From: Turritopsis dohrnii
Lineage: Eukaryota > Cnidaria > Hydrozoa > Anthoathecata > Oceaniidae
DNA: 64,000 nt
Reading direction: 5' to 3'
NCBI GenBank assembly: GCA_027922465.2
Contig: BQMF02000065.1
Coordinates: 806,001-870,000, forward strand
Under the pieces are notes generated by a model. It searched no databases and was not told the origin of the DNA. It was given only the letters and a program-made list of their open reading frames with translations. Below are positions 24,370 to 36,832 of this stretch, in pieces (the stretch's first letter is position 1; every line of letters starts with the position of its first letter). A program made the position numbers and the translations under genes.

Positions 24370-24606
24370 ATGTTCTTCAAGTTCCGTAAATGTCTGTTTA
24401 CCAATAATGGGGAGATCCACACAAAGTTTGAACTAAGTGAAGAAGATCGACGATGCTTGAAAAGTTTGTTAGATGCAAGCCAAATAATAGGACCAAGACC
24501 ATTATATTTCGCAAATATAACCGACTCCACAGGACTGATGGCTAAGCTGATCTTCTTAAAGAGTGAAGAAAAACTTAAAATGAATATCTGCCTCTTCAAT
24601 CTGTAG
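24370..24606 (+). CDS. Uncharacterised 78-residue ORF downstream of the recombinase
   Basis: I do not recognise this ORF. It starts with ATG, is hydrophilic and contains FELSEEDRRCLKSLLDAS and GPRPLYFANITDSTG. It lies 120 bases after the recombinase stop on the same strand. It may be an extra gene of the same element, a terminal exon or chance. Confidence 0.25.
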   Translation: MFFKFRKCLFTNNGEIHTKFELSEEDRRCLKSLLDASQIIGPRPLYFANITDSTGLMAKLIFLKSEEKLKMNICLFNL

Positions 24607-24744
24607 TCCCCTACGGCATTTTAATCACCTTATCACGCCTAATTCTACCTTTTGACCCTTCGATAAGCAAATGGTCTTTACAGCACCTTGTAATATCTGG
24701 TTACAATTTGTTACCTACTACCAGGCAATTTGATAGGAGTAATA

Positions 24745-25765
24745 AGTCATCTAACTACTTAGTTTCCAGACTCTCCGATAAGCAAGTTGTCTTGCAGCAA
24801 CTTATCACCCCTTGTTCCTCCTAGTTTCCCCTTATTCCCCGTTATTTCCCATGCCAAGAAGATAAATTATGGACTTGCTCTACCAGACGGGGTACCTAGA
24901 GGGCGAGGGGAGGTGGGAGCAGGAGGTTAGTTATGGCGTTGCCTGTTTGTTGCCCGTTATTTCCCGTTATTTCCCCTTATTCCTCCTTATTCCCCGTTAT
25001 TCCCCATGTCAAGAAGATAAGTTATGGACTTAATTCAAACTTAAGTCAAGTACACTATGACGTAACACTTTGCTCCGTTAAGTCTATAATCTTTTCTCTG
25101 TGACAAGGGGAATAACGGGGAACAAGGGGGAATAAGGAGGAACAAGGGGCGGTAAGGGGGAAGAAGCGGTGGCAAGATAGCGCTGCTGCTCCTCTGCGGA
25201 TGGGGTGGGCGTTGCCTACTACCGATAAGAGGAAGGTCATCTTACTACTTAGTTTCCAGACCCTCTGATTAGCGAGTTGCCTTGCAGCACAGTTATGGAC
25301 TTTGTCCTCTAGAGGGTGTTGCCTGTTTGTTACCCGTTGTTTCCCCTTATTTCCCCTTATTCCTCCTTATTCCCCGTTATTCCTCATGTCAAGAAGATAA
25401 GTTATGGACTTAATTCAAACTTAAGTCAAGTCCGTTATGACGTCACTCTTTGCTCAGAACAGGTGCCTTCAAGCCTCTTTTAAGTTCATAAACTTTTCTC
25501 TTTCATAAGGGGAATAACGGGGAACAAGGGGAATAAGCAGGAACAACAAGGAAGAAGGGGAAATAAGGTTAACGCCCATAACTACCGCCCATAGGTAACG
25601 CCCTCTAGAGGAACAAGTCCATAACTTATCTTCTTGACATAGGGAATAACGGGGAATAAGGGGAAAGAAGGAGGAACAAGAAGGAACAAGGGGTGATAAG
25701 GTGCCGCAAGGCAACTTGCTTATTGGAGAGTCTGGAAACTAATTAGTTAGATGACCTTAAAGTAT
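24745..25765. repeat. Composite direct and inverted repeat array, CCCC/GGGG-rich
   Basis: The left end (CATCTAACTACTTAGTTTCC, then CAGACTCTCCGATAAGC) returns inverted at the right end (25690-25760), with a third partial copy near 25237. Inside, a block TTCCCCTTATTCCTCCTTAT followed by AAGAAGATAAGTTATGGACT occurs at about 24970 and again at about 25345, roughly 370 bases apart, and inverted near 25620-25660. The block is more GC-rich than its surroundings and has one strongly purine- and one pyrimidine-rich strand. Confidence 0.8.
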
Positions 25766-25832
25766 TTATTGCTTTGTTTATTTATTTTTATGTGACTTAG
25801 ATATGAAATACTCAATGTAAGTGCTACATTAT

Positions 25833-26430
25833 TTATTCGTCGTCACTTATAACTACCACTTCTTTTGATAAATGTGTGGCTACGAATGGTTTTCGGTCTT
25901 CATCTTCGTCGCTGCTGATTTCTATGGCGTACGTTGGAATTACTCTTGTGGCAAAAGGTTTTCGTTCAAGCACGAAATCGTCAGGATTGTCAATAGGTGC
26001 AAACAAATCAACATCGTTATCGGAACGAAAAATCTTCCCACTCAGTTCGCAATTCAGCTTGCACACTATTCATTGCTTGTATTTTCGTTCTCCAATTTTG
26101 GAAGCGATACTTAAAAATGCTCCACTTCGATATTACAAGCACTGTCGTCGTTGTCATCATCAATGTTATCGTTTTGTGTGAATCCAACCAACAACTCGGC
26201 ATTGTTACTTTTCATAGCATCTTCCGATAAGGTGCTTCCTAGTTGTGGATTTTCGATGAATAGCCGGATATAAAGTCGACCACATTCTCTTCTTGATTTT
26301 TTGTCTTTTTGACCATAATATTTTTCAAGTTACAAAAGCCGAACAACGCACACATGATACTTTCCAACAATTGTTGACGTAATATAATCTCTTCAACATT
26401 TTTTGAATAGGTTATCTTTTTAAACTTCTC
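25833..26430 (-). pseudogene. Broken acidic ORF with SUMO-interaction-like motifs
   Basis: From right to left, three coding-looking segments lie in different frames. One holds VEEIILRQQLLESIM (about 26290-26390). One holds RLYIRLFIENPQLG and an acidic NDNIDDDNDD run, ending in a stop near 26113. The last ends AIEISSDEDED...VVVISDDE and a stop at 25833. Aliphatic residues followed by acidic Ser/Asp/Glu, twice, is the form of SUMO-interacting motifs. I do not recognise the family. It converges with the recombinase gene across the repeat array and may be a relic of another mobile gene. Confidence 0.4.
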
Positions 26431-27082
26431 TTCCTAAAATATTCTGTCTTTTAGCAGATTCAATCAAGTAATACGGAACACTTTTTCTCTTCTACGATTT
26501 TTGTTATAAACATAGGATGAAGAACCATTGTACATATGGATATCCAAATAAATGATAATTATTATTGTTATTATTATTATTATTACTTACTCATATATAG
26601 TAGCAATGTGATGTTTGCAATGGCGTAATCAGTTTAATCCAATATCGCCCAATATATTTAAAACAGCTGGAACTGACGTCACAAGAAACAAAAGAATGTA
26701 ACATAAATTTTCATACTTCTGTTTCTATAAATAGCAAATTTACTCCGCGCACGTTTAAGAAGGAAATAAAGAAAGAAATTTTACCAAAAAAATATAATCT
26801 ATTTCCTCTATCGTTCAATTTATGTTTGTGGTGATATTTTATATAAAAAAATCCTACATCATATTTACATGGAAAAAAATCAAACAAAACTTCGTTTCGA
26901 GTTATCCGCCAGTATGTCTGTGCCCATAACTGGCTTTCAACATATGAATTTTTATGCATATAGCCTGCAGATACAAATTACTGAAAAGATGTCCTGTATA
27001 TACCTTGTAGGGGAACATATAATTCATACTTAACTCACATAGTAATGTAGATCAAAAAAGTTCATCTAGTGTTCATAAAAAA
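26431..27082. other. UVRAG 3' flank
   Basis: AT-rich sequence with an (ATT)n microsatellite at 26560-26588. No gene is seen. Confidence 0.5.
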
Positions 27083-30000
27083 TTATACTAAGAGATCATC
27101 AGTGGTCGGCGACAACAATCCGTCGTCTGGTTCACGTTCGAATGGATCGGGTATAATCAACGCATCGCTGACGCTGAACTGTCGTTGGATTGTCGGTTCG
27201 ATTACCAAGTCAGAGTTTTGACATGGCAACGTCGATTGATGAACGGTGACGTAACTCTGATCCCGACTCTCTAAACAGTCTTCGGCATGATCGATCGCAC
27301 TTTCATTAACGTCGTCGTTGTAAGATGCCGCCAGTTGCAGTGACGGCGACGTCCCGTCTACCGTTCGTTGAACTAGATCCTCGAACGGAACGCCTATCAG
27401 ATCCGGCGAGGACGACTTACCCGCCTGTTCGCTTCTACTTCTTTCAAACTTCTTCTTGTTATTTTTACGTGACAGAAACTGATGTTGGTGGTGCGCTTTG
27501 ACGTGGACGATAGGTAGTCCCGACGAGATAACAGCACTTCGAGGTCTACTCAAAGGTACAAACTTAGTTTGCCAATTGTCTGTTTCATCTAAGGTTTTTG
27601 AGTGGTCTTCCGTCATTGTTTCCGTCATTGTTTCCGGCATTAGCGTTGACGTAGTAGATCTGCTTGTCATCACAGATGATTTGTTGGAACTGCTTTGAGG
27701 TTGGTTCGTCTTCATAACACTAAAAGAACGATGCAAGGTCATCACCTGAAACTTCCCCATAAGCAACATCTTCAACAGCTATTCAACTTCTCTGAAAGTG
27801 TTGCAAAAAACCCAAAACAAACAAACAAACCAGAAACAACAACAACAACAACAAACAAACAAACAAACAAACAGAACATGGGCTAAACGCTTTTGCGCAC
27901 AAGCATTTTTAATGTCCGTATCACGTGATCAGAATATTGCAATACAACAAATGGTGAAGGACTAACTAAATCAAAGAAAACGAGAAATTAACCGAACTGA
28001 CAAGTACTTGACATCACTCGTGTAAATTTTTCTGCTTCGCGAGTTTACTTGCTGGAAATTGAAAACCGATAATGTCCCGAGTTTACAATTTCAGTGGAAT
28101 CAGTATAGCCGACAGTACCGTTTCTTCACAGTGCACGGACATTGTAAGTACTTGATTAGGAATTCGTTTGTGAAACATTTGTAGTAAAGAAATATCCCAA
28201 TAATGAACATGACATGTCACTACACAGTACGGCCATATCTTGACATATCACTACACAGTACGGACACACCTTAACATAACACTACACCGTACGGACACAC
28301 GTTGACATATCACTACACAGTACGGACACACGTTGACATATCACTACACAGTACGGACACACCTTGACATATCACTACACAGTACGGACACACCTTGACA
28401 TGTCACTACACAGTACGGCCATATCTTGACATGTCACTACACAGTACGGCCATATCTTGACATATCACTACACAGTACGGAAACATTGTGAGATAGAGAA
28501 CTTACATTTTCACACCGTACTTTACTTCGAAGAGTTGTTTCAAATTCGTCAGCGTGTTCCGTAAATCAGGCGTACCAAGTCCATTACAGTAGCGCAGCTG
28601 CAAAACAGTCGAAAAATAAAGAAAGAATTTTCATTATTACTCATAAGTTCATTTTATTATTAAAAATATTCCGAAATGATTTCTTCTTTTAGAAAGCTGA
28701 CCAGCTGACCTTGTTGATCTACAAGATGTACCTGCGCTATATTTTTATTCAGGAGAAACACGCCATAGTTGAACTGGAATTTATCTTTGCCTTTCGAATA
28801 CAAAGGAAATCTGAAAAAGTAAATCGATCAAAGAAAACATTAATCAAATCATTTCATCCATATTCCAATATTAACACGTACATTCTTAAAAAAAACAGTG
28901 AAACATACTCGCGTTGTTTGTTAGTCAGTTTGTCCAGGTACGTTGTGACGAGATCGAAAACAGAAGATCTAGAACCCATCGGTTGAATGGGATAACGCAA
29001 TGGTAGTTCCGAAAACTTTGCCATCATGTAAACAAGATGGGCGACGTTACCAAGAGCAACTGACAACATAGTTTCATCTTCCCCTAATAGAAAATAAACT
29101 TTCAAAACAAACAAACTTGTGTCTTCGGTTAAATCTCTATATGACAGTGGCATGGAGAAAGCGAAAAGAAAGCACTCTGATTTCTCACAAAAACATTTAG
29201 TTGAAGAGTTTTTCAACACAGAAGACTACTTGACGATTACAATATTGGTCTCAATTACGAATATCTTATAAGTACCGTATTTCCTCTAATAACCGCACTG
29301 GCGCTTATAAGAGTGGGTGATTATTTAATTTTGAATTTAGGGGGCGCTTATTAGAGGGGGTGCTTAATAGAAGGGGGCACTTATAAAAGGAAATGCGGTA
29401 AGCAAACGAGACAAAATGAAAATGGAGAAACAGAGTGAGAATTTTTGACTTTAGGACACCTGTGGTGGAGTCTTTAAAACACCCATGTTTCTCCTACTAC
29501 TCCAAGTTATGAAATCTTAAGAATTCTTATTAAAAACTATGCAGAAGAAGTCATTCTACAACTGAACAAGAAAATCTTCAATTTTACATTTCGTAAAAAA
29601 AGAACTACGAAAAATGACACAAGATTCTGTTTCCATGGAGATATGATTTCATACTTAGAAAGTCTTCAGAATTGGGCAATCGCACACCGCATATCGAATG
29701 TTCTCGTTTGTTGTCATCTGTGCGGGGAAGCTGAAGAAGAAAGCAAGTGTGTATCTAGCTGAGCAAATTTACAGAAAACCTTTTTATCCTTCATGAATTA
29801 CATCATTAACCCCATCGCAATGTTCCGTGAGAATTCAGTTGGAATTCAATGAAATAAAAAATCAATACTGCCACATTTCTATCAAGATTTCTAAGAAGAT
29901 ACGATCAATAACGTTTCAAGTCAAAACTTTGTTATTTCTGACAGGGTTAAATGAGCAAAATAATGATCAATGCCTCGCTCCTTAAAACAAAAACAAGAGA

Positions 30001-33000
30001 TTCACGACCATAAAGATAGAGGTTGATGGTTTGTTGTTACAAACACATCACCTATTGAAGATTTTAATCAAATTCTTTCATTAAAAACACACTTACTTCT
30101 TGAATAGGATAAATGTAACTTAATTCAGCGGCCAGTTGGCGACGCCTGAAATTCAGTTGTGCCTTTATCTTCACTAGAGCCTCCCTAAAAAAATGAAGAA
30201 TAAAAAACGTCCTGAATTAAAATCAAGCAAGATTTTACAGAGATAAAAATTGTTTCCCTTAATTTTGAAAATTAAAGCTAACGTTATATCTACTAGTGGT
30301 TTTAATCCATCAAACCAAAGCTTGCATTGGTCGCCTTGCCATCACTCGCTACGTCAGCATTTATTATAAGTTATTTGTTTATAAGATTTAAAATTAATAC
30401 TGATAATTTATATTTCTGTTACTCCGTTACTATGCTCAAGTAAATACTATCAAGAATCATTCATTCAGGTTTACCTTAAATAACCCCCTTCAGTTCTATT
30501 TGATCTTTTATCAATGAAGGCTGTGCAGCCTACGCATCATCTAAAGCCTCCATTTGCTACTATTGCAGGGTCTATTCTAGTCAAAAAGAGCGTTGATCGA
30601 ACGCTGCCCTCAACGTTTTTTTGTTGTTTTTTTTTAAATTTATTTCGCTTTAAAAACTTCAAAAATCACTCTTGTTTGACCCACAGCTCAGGTTGCCCTT
30701 GTCCTAACGAAAGTGCCCTAATGTGCCCTTTGGATGTTCATAATGTGCCGGTGTACACCGGACGCTGCCTTTCCAGGTAAACCTTTTTGGACATCATTTT
30801 TGCTGTCAAGCCATTTCAGCAATGATCTGCAAAATGCTTCACAATTTATAGTCGCTGAAATGATTCAGTTAGAATTTGAATCCAGATTTGGTGGTGCACA
30901 ATCTACCGCTAAGCCTTCATATCTTAAGGTGGATTCCCACTTCCGCATATCCACCTGATTGATCAAAATATTACAGCAAAAAAATGTCACCAGGTAAAAA
31001 ATAAAAGTTCAAATGTTTCCATGTCTCTGGCAGAGATCTTATAGAAAAAGCAGAAAAAATGTCTGCCAAAATTTTCATTACATTGACAATAATGTAAACA
31101 CATGCATGAAATTTCTTGTCATAGTTAGTATAAATTCTTTGGTCTAAGCACGCAACTGATGATGATGAAGTGCTAAATAAAAAAACCATTACCTCCTTCC
31201 GATGTGAGCAGAATGGCAGACTTTCATTTCAGAAATATACTGCTCAAGGTCTTGCTTTCTTCTGTTTAATGCATTTTCTAATAAGAGATATGTCACTTTT
31301 GTTAGCATGACAGTTGAAATTGCTACATGCTACTAATATCCATCAAGTCATCCATATTGAGACAGAAGATTCAGTAGCAGCTGCAGTCATAGATTACGAA
31401 GTCAAACAAAAACAAGATTCGCAAAAATGCGACTATATATTTCCCCAAAGTTGCGAAACTTTTGTCAATTATTGTGTGTACATTGATAACCATAAGAAAA
31501 ATGTATCAACAAGTAATAACAATAACTACCATCAATGTCATACTCAGATAAAAATGTTGTCCTTACTAATCAGGGTGGAATTGAATTTAATACCACAAAA
31601 GAAGTTATTTTGAACTTATTAAGAAATGAAGATGTTCATGGTCAAATGATAAGGTTGCTCTTATAAATTTTGCTGAGTAATACTTTCCCTTAAACAACTA
31701 AATATTAACAACCGCACCAATGTGTAAGGCGATTAATAAACATAAGCATAATGAACATTATGATTGTTGCAGAAGCTTGACATCCTTTATACCATAAAAT
31801 CACGACAAAACAATGTAATTCAACAGAAGACACTTGCACTTGCTTTTTGTAACTCAGATAAAACTATCTTACAACATTATACTACAATCAAATTTGTATA
31901 AAGATTTACAAAAGAAGAAAAGAATACTTTGAGTTAGACATATAAGCAAGTAACTATAACCATAAGAAAGATATTGGCAAAGAACTCAATACCAGTTGGT
32001 AGAGTCCAAGTAAATTATTCATTTATTTAAAATTTAAAAACATAAAAATACGTGACTTTAAGTTTCATGCATATCACAATCATCAGATGTATATATAAAA
32101 TATAGATGTATAAAATTTTAAATAAATGAATAAGCAAATAACTATCAAAAGCACTTAAAAGCCCTTCAAATTAGCACTTCAAATTTGGACAGAAGTGACA
32201 ATTTATAAAATTAAATTCAAGTATTCGGAATAAACATCTCTGTTCAAAAAAATATGTGCACACCCATTATTTATTATATATTTGATAAATATATGTAAAT
32301 CCCAAATGAAAAAAACAACAGATTTCGGTAATGAAAATAGACTACACATACATAACCAAATCACTACAAAGCTGAAAGTAGACGTTCGTGTTCTGGCTTG
32401 ATTTAATTTACAGATTGTTTGTTGGATTATGCTTTAATTTATATACGTTTGTTGTTTGTGTAAGGAAAATTGACAGTATACCAATTTTTACTAAAACATC
32501 ATATATATACAGTATCAAAACAGTATAGGTGATCATGGAATTAATCCATAATAAATTATGTTTCTGTTGTCAGATTAAATGACTATCTAGGGAAGAACAT
32601 TTTTCGACCACAGATTCTTTCAAGTTAATTGTGTCTCAATCTTGTCTGCTAAAATATTATACGCAATTGGTTTTCTGACGTTCTTATTGCATATGCGACA
32701 TCACATTTTTACTTGCTGTTTTTTTATATAATGTACTTTCTGAATTAACTGGTTGAACTGGTTGTTTTCCACATAAAAGGTTTCCTTTTATAGCTGTATA
32801 TACATCATATGTGTGTTTTCAGTTCACATTATATCAGGACGTAAAATAAAAATAAATATTCAGCCTGTATTGATAATGAATTTTCGCCTTTGCACTGAAA
32901 TCGCAGCTTCAATGTTCCAAGCATTTAATTACCAATCATCATCATCATACACATAGCATTTTTGTCATCAACAAAACAAAAACAAAACAATATTTTTCTG

Positions 33001-36000
33001 TTTTCTACACGTTTCTTCAAAAGTTTTTACGAAACCTTTTAAGTCAATACTGAACTAAAACGATTTATTTCCATCATTTAACGTTGAACTCTCTTGAATC
33101 ATTTTAAAAGCTAGTGGAAAAAACAAAAATCTTCTACAGCCCATTCGCACTGACTGAAAAAACATGGCGTGCTACTTGACTGTAGACTAGCCTCTATTCT
33201 TATCTACTTTGGTGGCTAGGCGAAAATTCCATTCTGAACCGCGGCTATAAAAGTGAACGGAGAAGAAGAAGGAGAAGAAGGAAACTGCCGGTTTTAACAT
33301 ATATTTCGCCCTATGGGGAAATATATAAAAAATCATTTCTGTTAATACTCAATTCATGCAAAAAATTCAAAAGATTTTTTAACACTGAAATGAGAAGTTT
33401 AAAGACATACTTCTATTATTAATGACTTCGGCCAGTCCAGCAACAACTTTTTGTTCCACCGCAAGTTTCTCCTTCAATTGAATAAATTCTTTCTGCAAAA
33501 GATTCCTTTTGAAGATTAACTGCTCTTTTGAGGAAAACTGTAAGAAAACGATTTATTTTCATTTTTAAACTTATTCTCGACACAAATTAATCGAATAATT
33601 CACATGGCTTCCAAATTCTTCTTCTTTATTTTATTCTTTATATATTCTTTGCACTAAACCAATGGTTACATATTCTATTAAGTGGAATATATGTGGTACA
33701 GTTTAATACAATCGAATAGAACAACAACAATAGCAAGGTTTTTGCATGATTAACTTGAATTATTTAATAATAGAGATTAAAAACTTGCTTTTGATCGACG
33801 ACATTCGTTATGATGGAGATGCTCTTGCATCTTCTGTTTCACTTGATCAACTTGTGTGCGAGTTTGGTAGATAGCTTTTAGTGTGAAATGGGCGCTGAAA
33901 AACAAAAAATAAACAAACTACATTAAGACTAATGACTCAGAAACAAATGAAGATGAATGAAAGTGATTTACCGTAATAAGGAAGCTTTTTTGTAGGATAA
34001 GCAAACCTAAGCAAGATAAAAAAACCCAAATCAGACAATCCTAAATCTTAATGAAGATTTTTTTCACTGAATGAGAAAAGAAAGATTTCATAACAAATTC
34101 ATGGTGGTTACCTGATCTTGAGGGACTTTAAAATATTGTGTTAAGATATTCAATTCACTTTGGCTATTTTCTTCCTAAAAAACAGGAAATATTTTTTTAA
34201 ATTAAAAACTTTCATGTATTTAAAAGCATTAGTATACAACTACCATTGTCTATTCAATCATATGTTATGTGGTGTAAGCCTTCCTCGTAAACATTACTCA
34301 AGTAACTTAACATTACCATGGATAGAATTTACTGTGTTCATGTCAAGAGACTTTTGTATTTAAGGGAAAAAGAACAAAGAATTCCATCCATTGGAAATCA
34401 GGCCTTGTCAGGAAGAAAAAGCCCTGGGTGTGACTACTGCACACCTGAATTTAAAACTACAAAAATATAGCTTGTGATCGTCGCAAACCATCTAATTTTT
34501 AGGCGTGTGATAGAGTGCGATGCTTAAAATTTAATCAACCCCTTAAAATTCAGTTTGTCTAATATAAACAGAAAACATTTTCAGAGATATTAGCAATACA
34601 GCCCGTTTTGTCGCGGCTAATCCGGGACAAAACTGGGACAGTTTTTTTTATCAATCCCGGTGTGACCACTCAATTCAGAATTGGTGTCTAGAGAAAGCCC
34701 ACAGTGATCGCTAATTAAAGGCATGCATGGTTGCATCATCTTGTATAGTAACAGAAGGAAAATCATCATAGATTAACTGTTTGACGTGTGACTTGTCAAA
34801 GTTTGAAGCTATAGTTTTTAAATTCAGAAATTCAATCAATAAACATCTGAATGTATCACACACCTTGAAGAATTCAGACGTGTGTGGATTATTCGATCAC
34901 ATGACTCTACTGATAAGGCCTACAAATTGTGCACACAATTTCAGTTTCTACAGAGTTTTAAGGCATATACCTGTTGCTGCTGAATTCCTGCTGATTTCCA
35001 TGAGTAATACCCTCCGAACATACGAAACAGAAGACTGTTACTTTCATACGACTGATCATTGGATCGCAGCTTTGAAAATAAAAACTACAGTAAGATCCCT
35101 TTTAAAGCCTTAAAAAATCACCAACATCACCAGCTGGTGAGATGACTTTGTACTTCAAAAAAGCAAAAGTTACCTTATTACACGAAATTAAACCGTGTAC
35201 TAAGCCGCACAGCATAGAAATAGTCTTAATTAAATGTGGCTTAATCTTTAGTGTGGCCTACAATATTGCGGCTTGATTAACACTCATTAGCACGACTGAA
35301 AACGTTGAAACCTATCCATTTTGAGACACTGAAAAAGATTTTGAGTTTCATTGATACAAAAATTGGCAACAAGATAATCATTTCTGAATTTCGATCAGCT
35401 GGTATCATCCAAGCCATCAAAAAAGCATGTGCGGTTGAACATTCTTTAATTGACCAATACATGTAATTTTTCATGAGTAAGAGAATGCTTTCATTGCAAA
35501 AAATGAATTTATCCGTCTTTGTTTATCAACTATTTTTTCTTTAGGTGCGTCTTAATTAATACACATTTTTTCACAACTTAAGTACATTGCCGCTTAATTA
35601 ATGTGCGACTTAAATTTGATCGTCTTAATTAGACAAGGGGTTTAGTTTCGTGTAATAAGGTATGCATCATTTATAAACAGCTTACCTGTTCTCGACAATA
35701 AACTAATCCAGAGAAATGGAGATTGTATTTTAGTATAATCCTATAATTATTTGATCTTCTGGCAGCCCAAATACAAATGACAATTTCCGCTATTCAACTT
35801 GTCAAGAAAAATGAGTAACGTGAGGTTTTTTCCTGAGAACCTAAACATTTCTGACAAATATCCATTTTCTTGTATTGTCACAACTTTCAATGACTTGGAA
35901 TTATGGAGCACATTTTTAATGATCACATTCTTTTTAAAAATCAGATTAAAGGAGATAATTTGATAATTGATATAATTTGGATTAAGTCTATGAAAACTTG

Positions 36001-36832
36001 GTCAAAATAAAAAAGTTGAAATTTTCCTCTTTTGAAATGATATGAATCTATGGAATTCTGCTTCATCAGAAAAGGATACAAACTTTGTTGTACTTGCCAT
36101 TTCCTGAAAATGCTGTTGAGTCAAACTCTTGCCAGTTCGGATTCTGAAAAACAATACCTTATCAGCTACTTTATTCGAATTTATAATTAAAAAAATAAAA
36201 CAGGCAGGAACAGTAAACTATACATTCCTTACCAATGTATCTTCTATAATTTCACTTTTATACAGGACTAAAACATAGAAAAAAAGAGTATAAACTTCAC
36301 AATTACAAGCGGCTTCTAAAGGAAATAAATTATCACAATTGAGGTATAAAATGAGATTTGAGATTTACTTATTTTTTGAATAAAACACTATTCACATTGA
36401 AAAGCCTCATTTTATTTTCAATTGACATTTCAGTAGACATCTATTGAAAAAATCGTTAAGTGAAAGAGTAAAATAAATAAGATGCAAATGAAGGCAGACT
36501 GTAACTATAAGAAACAAATCTTTGTTCGTCATGGACATCATAGACGAAAAACTGAAAACACATTAAATTAATAAATTAACATTAAAAACTTTGTTACTTT
36601 ATTAATTTTATACTAGTATCGTGTAAAAACCTTTTTGTGATTTTCAAAAAACTTATGATAGAAACGAAATATGGGAGTGAGAACAGTAAAGCTCACCATT
36701 ATTCAAGTTGTCCACTTCATGTATCGTGAAGTATAAGCTAAGTAATGAACACTTTGATGTGTGACGAGTGACTGGAACGAGGGATGCATCAATATTCCTA
36801 CCTATTATACATGTCAAATGCCGAAGACGTCG
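27083..36832 (-). CDS. UVRAG: UVRAG: Beclin-1/VPS34 complex subunit (N-terminal exon not found)
   Basis: UVRAG is a subunit of the class III PI3-kinase complex with Beclin 1, acting in autophagosome maturation and endosome traffic. Exons, 5' to 3' on the minus strand: 36697-36832, 36233-36267, 36098-36143, 35686-35789, 34112-34174, 33972-34006, 33789-33894, 33411-33537, 31193-31277, 30097-30184, 29655-29730, 28909-29083, 28732-28810, 28506-28597, 27083-27719. All phases join, giving 627 residues. Order: the RRLRHL motif and C2 domain ([18 protein letters not shown]), coiled coil ([12 protein letters not shown] to [13 protein letters not shown]), then the family core [55 protein letters not shown] and [18 protein letters not shown], and a low-complexity tail. 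Two introns (after 36098 and after 33789) appear to use GC donors. The initiating exon lies right of 36832 but was not identified. Confidence 0.95.
28211..28489. repeat. 31-bp minisatellite, 9 copies, in the last UVRAG intron
   Basis: Nine head-to-tail copies of a 31-base unit beginning GACATATCACTACACAGTAC show two alternating variants, GGACACACCTT-like and GGCCATATCTT-like. The array ends about 11 bases from the 5' splice site of UVRAG exon 14 (donor at 28505-28500). Confidence 0.95.
29274..29400. mobile_element. 127-bp MITE with TACCG ends
   Basis: It starts TACCGTATTTCCTCT and ends with the near complement AGGAAATGCGGTA. Internal blocks of GGGGGCGCTTATTAGAG type repeat. It lies in a UVRAG intron. 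Confidence 0.75.
35171..35662. mobile_element. MITE family TACCTTATTACACGAAATTA, copy 1
   Basis: The left end TACCTTATTACACGAAATTA is mirrored by TAGTTTCGTGTAATAAGGTA at the right. The element is 492 bp with no coding capacity, in the UVRAG intron between 34174 and 35686. The right end lies only 24 bases from UVRAG exon 4. Confidence 0.85.

Noticed and set aside
28211..28489. Regular repeats resembling a CRISPR array
   Set aside because: The 31-base units are contiguous, with no unique spacers, in an animal intron. It is a minisatellite.
36516..36551. Possible extra UVRAG exon ([12 protein letters not shown])
   Set aside because: It has an acceptor-like and a donor-like site, but joining it after the exon at 36697-36832 gives an immediate stop. 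Skipping it joins the C2 domain in frame.
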